Shown here: positions 6,955 through 15,900 of the stretch, in pieces
Layout of the letters: every line of letters starts with the position of its first letter
How positions within the stretch are numbered: the stretch's first letter is position 1
Assembly (NCBI GenBank): GCA_019746975.1
Contig: JAIERK010000161.1
Span: 1-34,061 of the forward strand
Direction: 5' to 3'
Source: Candidatus Obscuribacterales bacterium
GTDB taxonomy: Bacteria; Cyanobacteriota; Vampirovibrionia; Obscuribacterales; Obscuribacteraceae
Length of the DNA: 34,061 bases
Program-made: the position numbers and the translations under genes
The notes under the pieces: model-generated
The model's input: the letters and a program-made list of their open reading frames with translations, nothing else
Database searches by the model: none
What the model was told of the DNA's origin: nothing

Positions 6955-9900
6955 ATGGCTAAAGATTTTTTCCCCGCACGCGAGATTGCGGATAACACAA
7001 ACACGCCTATTCAGGCGCCAATCGTCAGCGCGGACAACAGCGCTATCGTTGAACGCTATAAACAGAAGGACATCGAAGATAGTTTCAGCAAACAAGAGTT
7101 TCCGCAGCCGGACGATTTGCTGACTCAATTGTTTGATGACGAATCGAGCGACGAGTCAGACGGGGCTTCTCGTGCCGAAGGAGATGAAGCGCCAATGCTC
7201 GATGGACAAGGCGCTCCACCGGAAGATGCTCCCATCGTGTCGGGTCGAACGCCAGCGAGTGCCCAGCCCGGCGATGCTCCCACGGTGTCAGGTCAGGTGC
7301 CAACACTGGACCAGCTCTCGCCATCAGCAAAAACACGGATGCCGGAGATAGAAACGTTTCTGTCGAAAGCGGCCCTCACATCACCGGAGGTGGCAGCCTA
7401 CCTCAGCGCCACCACGCCGGAGCAGGCTCTGGCAGCCAAGCGCGACCTTGGACAGAGAGCCATCAATGACCCAACAGCCACGCCGGAATTGCTCGCCCTT
7501 AATCTGCACAACACGAATCTGCGTCTGCAGAATCTGCCGCAGGGTGCCGCTCTTCCGCCGGATGTTCTCAGAGATTTACTTCTTCTAGGCGACGAAAACT
7601 TGCCTGCGTTTATTTCAAAACCTGCTCAAAAAATACTTCAAGAATTAAAAACGAAAAGAGGCTGTCACGGCGAAATAAAAACGGCAGAAATCATGCTCCA
7701 AAGCGAGGAAATAGGTAATAAGGAACTCTTGAAACAAACGGTCTCGCAATTCGGCACTGGTTGCGCACAAGAGAATTCTTCGGAGCGGGCGCTCGCGATG
7801 CAGCGGGTCTATCGACTGAACAGGGAAGATCCAACCAATAAATATGCGCCGACACTCTCAGTCATGGAAGCGATGGACTCCACCATCAAAGCGATGGCAC
7901 TAGCCGGAGATCCGAAAGCAGCAGCGCCTCATCTGGAAAGTCTTTGCGAGTTGGCTAGCAAGGGCAATCTCACAGCTCAAAAAATTCTGGACGACTTAAC
8001 TACATTGAGCAAATCCAAAGACACCACGGAACTGCTACAACGACTGGATCCAGAGAGCCCTGCTTCTGGAGCGGTTTGGTCGCTCCTACAGAGTGAATGG
8101 AAACCAAATGACCTGGCTGAAGGACTAGAGGTCGAGAACGCACGAGAGAAATACAAGGATTCGCCGACGCGACAAACACTTTCAGATCTCCTTCAGCAAT
8201 CTGCACAACGTCCGGAATGCGAGACGAAGAAGCAATTTCAACAAGAGCTGCTGACAGAGATGGCTTTGTCCTCTCTGCGCGAACCAGAACAATTTCGCGC
8301 CGGACTATTGGATCTGAAAACCCAAATACACATGGGTAATCCACATACTCGGCAAGCGTTACACAGCATTCTGGCAAGTCCCATTACTAACAAGCCTTCA
8401 GAAACGGTCGTGACATCAGACTCTCCACTAGCGAAGCTCACGGCCAAACAACAGCAAGAAGTAAAACTAGAAATCGTCAGATGGATGCAAGACTTCAGTA
8501 ATCTCGATGCCGCAGACATCTACAGTATGACTGCAGCAGTTCGTGGTCTACCTGGAAGTGCGGTGAGCAAGAGCGTCCAGGACTTCATGCAGAAGCTGAC
8601 CAATCCAGATATGAAGTCGTTCGGAATGTTCAAGGATGATCTGGTTGTAAAAGATTCCCTAGCTTGCACAACGCACAAAGCATTGAATGGGCTCTTTCAG
8701 CAGTTGCAGATTGAAGGTCCCGGACAAAAAGATGTCGCAAAGCTATTCATCGCCGCCGCCAACAGCCCGCACAATATCGACATTCCTGAGAAGTGGAACA
8801 TCCCCGGAATTCCATTCTCGCAGCAACTGTACAAGTTGACTAGGATGGAGAAGAAACCTGAAGCGATTCAATCGGTTCTTGCCGAAGTGACTAGCGGTGC
8901 AGGAAAACAGAATCCTGCCGTCAAAGACAGGCGCCTGAGCGGCGATGCATCCGCCGCTCTAGTCGCTCTAGCGAAGACGAGCAACACAGCCAGATACGAT
9001 GTCCTGGAAAGACTCTGTTGCAGCGCTGATACTACTGGTGACACTAAGGTAAATTCGAAAACTCTTGCTGACGTGGTTGCTCTCGCTCCCAAAGATGTCC
9101 CGCAGTTCGTCGTCGACACCTTGAGGCAGCGCATGCTTGCAGGCGACAATAAGGATGCTCGCGATGCTGCAGCCGCGGCTTTGGAACAGATGATCGATCC
9201 GGCGAATTACTCTAAAGAAGTGGCCACAGCCATCGTTTTTCACAAAGTCAGAGATTGGAAGCATTCAGACAACACAGCCGGACCTGATGCCAAGAAAGCA
9301 GTGTTGGATTTGCTAAACTACGCTTCTAAATCGAATGACCCAGCGCAAAAGCTCCTCTTCGTCAACGCGGCGACAAAGAGTCCATGGGACGGCGAAGTAC
9401 TTCGCAGCATCGACGTCGATAGGCAGCTTCTCAAACTCTCCATCGATAACCCAGACGTGCCGACATTGTCACAGGCAGCGATGAAAGCACATAGTGTCCG
9501 CGGTTTGCTTCGCGATCTCGGTCAGTCCTTCGAGGACTCTGCCAAGACACATGATATTGCTGTCAACGGCTACAAGCGTTCCACCGCCGATATCGAGAAG
9601 ATCATGGTCATGATGGCAGCGCATAGCCAGCCAGCCACTGCACTCAGCCTCGACAGCCCTAACATCGCTCAGCCAATTAAAATCGATGCCACCAAACTGA
9701 AGGTAGATGACATCAGTTCCGATCTACTTCGGTCGAAAATTGCGGGCAGCACGGAACAGGATCGCAGAAGTCTCGAAATCACACCGCAAGAATTCGCATC
9801 GCTAAACTCCTACACCCGGGGCAATCTGCTGCTCTCCGTCGATGCGAAAAGTCCAGGCATGCAGAAGCGTCTCGCAGACCTTTCGAACAAGAGCGGAGAC

Positions 9901-12900
9901 AAGCTTTACTTGCAACAGGCAATCTCCGACGTTGTTAACCCGCATAAGCCGCTTGAGGCCCTGGCGAAGCAGCTAGGTGCCGCCACGCCTGACAAAGACC
10001 TGGACGCCCTCATGAGAAAAGCGTTGACGAACAACAGCCCCGAGCAGGTCAAAGACATTCTCTGCAACCTGAGTTCGTACAACGCGCTAGGGTCTATGCG
10101 TCGCGACCTCACAGGTTCTACTGCCAAGCTAAAAGAAGGCGAGTCGCTGACCTTGGCGGAACGCAGTATAAGCCTCGCGGCAGTGAATGGAATAAAGGAT
10201 GAAAGTATTCGTCAAGCAATCCTTGGCACGAAAAATGATGTACCGGCATTTCGCATTGACTTGCATGCGGTTGGACCGATCAATGAAATCGCCTTTCAGA
10301 AGCTACCGCAATTTCTCCAAGAGCAAATTGACAATCCCAACAATCCTAAGTCTGCATGCATATCGCAAGAGCTACTAAAGGCTCTCGATGCCAACTTGCA
10401 AAAGTTGTTTATCGCCAAAGTAAGTGCGATCAACGTACCGGATTTGGCGGGAAAATTTATTTCGAGAGAAAACTTCGACAAGCTACCGACAGATATTAGA
10501 TCCGCTCTGAACAAAGGAGACTTGGAATTGGCTCCGACGCTGGACAAATTGATGCTGGCGAACTGCGACATCGATGGCGCCACGTTGCGCATAATTCGCC
10601 AGTCTATGGACACAGATACAAATGCCTCCGAATTGTATTTGGCTCTGTGCGGAACGCTTGAGCCGATGCCGGAGGACATAAAGTTGAGAGATCTGGGCAG
10701 CATCAAGGTGACCGACAAGCAATTCAATAACCTGACGCCGCAACAACGTATCGAGATTACGAGAACTGAAGTCACCGCTGATGTGGATAGGGTCTTGGGA
10801 CAAATGGCCAACGGAACTCTCGGCGCCGTCGACTCGCCGTTGGCCGGCTTGACCGATCCATACTTCCAACGCTATCTGCAGAAGCAAAAAACAATGGTGG
10901 ATGGAAAGTCTTGGAAGCACAATGGAGAGGCGCCTGGTTCCGCAGAATATCTGAAAGCGCTACGGGACAACATCACCAACGGCATGCCGGTTTGGGATGG
11001 CATTTATTCGATCCCCAGAGACATGGAGCAGGCTTCAAAAGATCCAGCCAACCTCGTTTTGAGCATAGAAAAACAGTTATTTATACTGGGGGTCGATTTG
11101 TGGTTACCCATATTCATCGACAAAAAACCAATCAATAGAGGCATCAATGACATTGCAAAACAAATCGAAGGTCCCAGTGCACCTATTCATACTGAGAGCT
11201 TGTCTCCTAAGTCTGAGCATGAGAAGCGGCAAGAATTTCTCATACAAAAGCTGCGGACGTTTGAGATAGATAGAACCCAGAAGCAATTAGAAACGCAAGA
11301 TTTTCAATCGCAACAAACCGCACTGATGCTCGCTGATCAGGCTGGAAAGTATGCGCGCCGCCTGGCAGATGGAGACACGATCAAGGCGGCTGAGGAAGCC
11401 GGCAAAGCCTTTCTCTGGCGTCGAGACAATCCACTGATGTCATCGCCGCAATTGACCCGAGCGATTTTCAATCCAGGCGCAGGACTTGACGAAGGATTAC
11501 TCAAGAAAAATTGTCGCCTGCAAAATCTTCCATATGAACAGCTCGCACAATTGCAATCGTCCTCGAGCAAGCCGCCAGTGGCAACAGGATTTGAAGTTCT
11601 GCGTTTGCTAGATTCAAAGTCAATGAAGGAAACTCCAGAGACAAAACTTTTTAGAGAAACCGGATTGTCGCTCGTGGACAAAGACCCCGCCTGGCAGAAA
11701 GCACAAGCAATTTCAGAGAAGCTGAATGTAAGTGTCCAGGCGCTCGGCATGATAGTCAACGCAGGGGCTAGATCGGAGCAAGGCGGTTATGTCGGGCCGA
11801 AGGCGGTATTGGAAGCACAACAACGAGCAAAAGAAATTCAGGATATGCTCGGCGAAGTAGACGTTATAGGCCTGTGGGAACTTAAGGCCGCTATTGATAC
11901 TGAAATTAAACAGCGGCGCGAGAAAGGAGAAGACGAAAATGTTGCGACCACGACTGAATTGAAAAAGCGTTCTGCCGTTATGGACCAACTTTTGCGCACC
12001 GTCGATAAGGACTATCCTCCCGAAATCCTACGGAAGGAGAAGGAAACCGAGCTTGCCCTCCTGCGCCATGAATTGGCGGAAAATACCAAAGATTTGAGAA
12101 ACTTCCTTGATTCTGTACCGGATTGGGCAAAACCGGTAGTAGAAAAAGTATCGACACAAATCGGCAGCCTGGCAACAGACACAGGCAAACGGGCAGAGCA
12201 GCTCAAAGCGCTGATCTCAGCGGCAGAAGAACGCACGACTCCCCGCGCGGAACTAGAAAGATGCTTACAAGAAATCACAACGAAGACACCAGACACCTGG
12301 GGGACTTGGTTGGAAAAAGACGGTATCATAACTGGTACTACGCTCCTCGCCACTGCCGCCGCCCTGACAGCGCTAAGCGCTATTGCACCCGAGGCGGGTG
12401 TGCCACTTTTGGTCACATGTATGACGATCGCAGCAACCAATATTGCGATGCGCGAGGCCATGCATGACGTTCAACATGACGTCGGTCTGCGTAGTCACGG
12501 ATCGCTTGTCTCGCAAGTTCAAGAAGGCTCGCGAAAGGTTGTTGATTCGTACGGCAATACTCGTCCGTACGGATTGGCAGATGCGGCTGTGGATTACGGC
12601 GAAGAGTTTGCTATGAACACGGCATTCTTGACGGCAGGGATGGCAGGCGGACATGCGCTTGGGGTTACGCTGCGCAGCGCCATCGGCGAAATGATCGGCA
12701 ACGACGCGATGGCATCTCTGGTCGACAAGGCGCTTTGGGACACAGCACTCAAGCCTGGCAGTCCATTTCTCCAACATCTAAAATCAATAGTCATGTTCGG
12801 CGCCTTCACCGATGTCGCAAAAGCTGGGTCAAAGATGGCATTCGAAGCTGCCGGCTACAAGCCGTCACCACAGGAAGAGATGTTGCTGGATCTTTGCATT

Positions 12901-15900
12901 TTTGTGGGACTTTGCGGTGCCATGGGAGCAGTTAGTGAGCACCCGAGTGAGCAAGCCGTCAAGTCACCCTCGGCGGCGCGCACAGCAGAGCTCCTTAGAC
13001 AAGCTGCATTACGTGGATACCAAATAACTCCCATGGAAAACGGTGGCATCAGAGTGGCCGATCCCACCGGCAAAGTGATTTTGAAGGTGGAACCAAAAAC
13101 CGATACAGCGTCACCGAAGGCTAGAGGTCAAGGAGCAGAACAGCGTGGACGACTAGAACCTGTTCACCCGCAAACGTCACCAGACAGACTGCCATCACCG
13201 CCAGTGGCAGACGCGAATTCAGTGAAGCCCGAATCTGCAAATTTTTCGTTAAATGAACCAGATCACACCTATCTTTTGAGTGACGCATTCGCCGATGCGC
13301 GCAAGCTACAAGGCAGTATTACTTCAGAGCTGGCAGAAATTATTTATCTGCGAGGGCAAATTACAGAGACTCCAACAGATCCAACCCTTACGCCAACGGA
13401 GCGGGGAAAAATCATGGAGAGCAGCCAGAAACGCCTAAATAGCTTCGAGTTAGACGCGAAGACTAAAGAACTTGTTGCCAGGTTGGAGGGAGATGAGCTG
13501 TTTCGACCTATTCTAGAATCACTCAAAGATTTGCGAACCTCAAACCGTCGGTTGGATGCTGTTGAAAGAAGAGCTGACAAAACAAAAGCGGAACTAGAAA
13601 AGGCGATTGAAGAGCACAAAGGAGATCCTGAGAAAGTAAAGCAATTGAAAGAAGTACTCAAAGAGAAAGAGTCGCAGTTCAAAGAAGACGAGGAGCTTTT
13701 GCTTGACCAACGGGACAACGCGGAAGAAAGACTTGAAAAACAGCGAAAGGATTTAGAGAAGAATCACAAGGACATACTACGAGCATTGGAACTTGAATAT
13801 GCAGATGCTAGAGAGAGCTACGCGCCGCGAAAGGAATATATCTATCGGAATAGCGGTAAAGATGCAAATTCGCTCGACGGCATGAAAGTAATCATTGAGG
13901 GCGACAGACCGATCAAGCAGGACACCCTGGATCGAATTCTAAAAGGTCTAGAGGAGGCCGGTTTACGACCAAACGTGCTGCGATTGAGAGCAAATCCGAT
14001 GCACCCGGCGGGACAGAAATTACAGAACTTCGAACTTATGATTAACGAGGAAGGCCCGCGGCTGATCGGCACAGTCGATCACGAGTGTGGGCACTTGATT
14101 GACTTCGAGATGGTAAGAAAACTGCCACCATCAACACAAAAAAGTATCGAGCTCTCTTATCAGAACAGTCTGGATAAAGCTTTGCGCGATGTTGCCAATC
14201 TTGCCTTTGGCGAGGCGGAGCTACACGCATTTTGCGAAACAGAACAAGAGCTTGATGCGATGTATGACCATATCAGAGAGCACCTCACAGATAAGAACTA
14301 CCAGAAACTGTACAGCGCAAAAGCCGGAAAAACGGACGCTGCATACTACTATGGATCTGCGCCTGAGATATTCGCCGAATTGGCCGCACTCCACTGCGAG
14401 GAAGTACGACTAAAGGCCCAAGGTATTGAACCGACCTATCAACAACTGGTCGATGCAGTCGCATATGGTGACAGGCAAATCGTAATCCGTCATTTCGAAG
14501 AACACTATAAATTCCTCAAGCAGCAGGTGTTTGAACCGCTGAGACTGCGTTCGGAAGTGGCGGATACTTATCGAACGACACGCGGAAAAGAAGCTGAATA
14601 CAAACTGAAATCGGCCTTGAATGAGAGTGATGGTAAGCCAGAGACACTCACGAAAATTGCCGACGAGTTTGCCGCACAAAACCCAACTCGATTTCGGCAA
14701 TTCCTCGTCGATCACTTGTTCAGCAAACAGCACGGCGTAGATATCGTAAATGGTGCGGCGAACATCGACACCAATCCCAAACTCAAAGAAACATACGAAG
14801 CCTATCAAAGGCTAAATGACCCGACCTATGATCCTGCCGAAGATTTAACACTCTCGCCAGAGTTGCGTAGTCAGCTATCGACCGAACGCGCTCGCTGCTT
14901 GACGATCGAAGTAAGCAGCCGAAGTATTTTCGATTCGCGGATGGAAGCGTTAGCGAAAGACTACATGAAAAACAAAGGTATTCTTCCTGACCTACCCAAG
15001 GGTCCAGACGGACAACGAGTCGATACACGTCCAGCGAAATACAAATCAACGCCACAGAAGTCGGAGCAACCAGTGGAAGATTCTGACAAACGGAAGTTAC
15101 CACCAGTACCGCCGGATTCCAAAACTGTCACCCCAAAAGAACTGCGCTATGGTCGACTGAAGATGGGTGCTCAACCGGAATCAGGACTGGACGTAGAGGC
15201 TATCTCTTGGGCTTATCTGTCGACCGAGAAAGGCGAACAAAGAGTAATTATACATACACTGGAGGAAGGCGTTGGCAAAAAGATAGAAGACATCGAGGAA
15301 CGTATTAAACACGAACAAGCCGCGCACGATATCAGCAACAAATTGAATTTAGCAAATGAGCAATATCCGCAATCAGTAGTTCGCGATGTTGAAGCTTTCA
15401 AGCGTATCGATGGCACCCCAAAGATGCGTAAGGCACTCGTGATGGACGCCGTCGGGGAAGGATTTCATAGGCAGGCACGCCAGGTCACGCAGAGGGCAAC
15501 TGGGGACAAATCAATCGATGCCACCATAGGTCACTGCACGAAAGATCCGTGGATGCGAACGCAAATCGAAAATGCTCTTGTGGAGCGCATGGTTTTGGGT
15601 GACATCGATTTCTGGGATCCCAATTTTGTAGTGCGCTATAAAGACGGTAAGCCTTATGTGCAAAACATCGATATGGGGCAAGCATTCTGCCAGGGAGAAA
15701 CGCCGCGTTTCGAGACGTCGACATTTCTCGTAGACGACGTGATGAGCCCTATCATGAGAACCATGTCGGAGCAACCATTGCAGTCAGAAACAATCGGTCG
15801 ACTACGCGAGTTCCTTCAAAAGTATGACAATGCCGACACCAGATCGGATCTTGCGCGCAAACATTCCCTGACTCCGAAGCAGGTAGACGAAATGTTTTCT

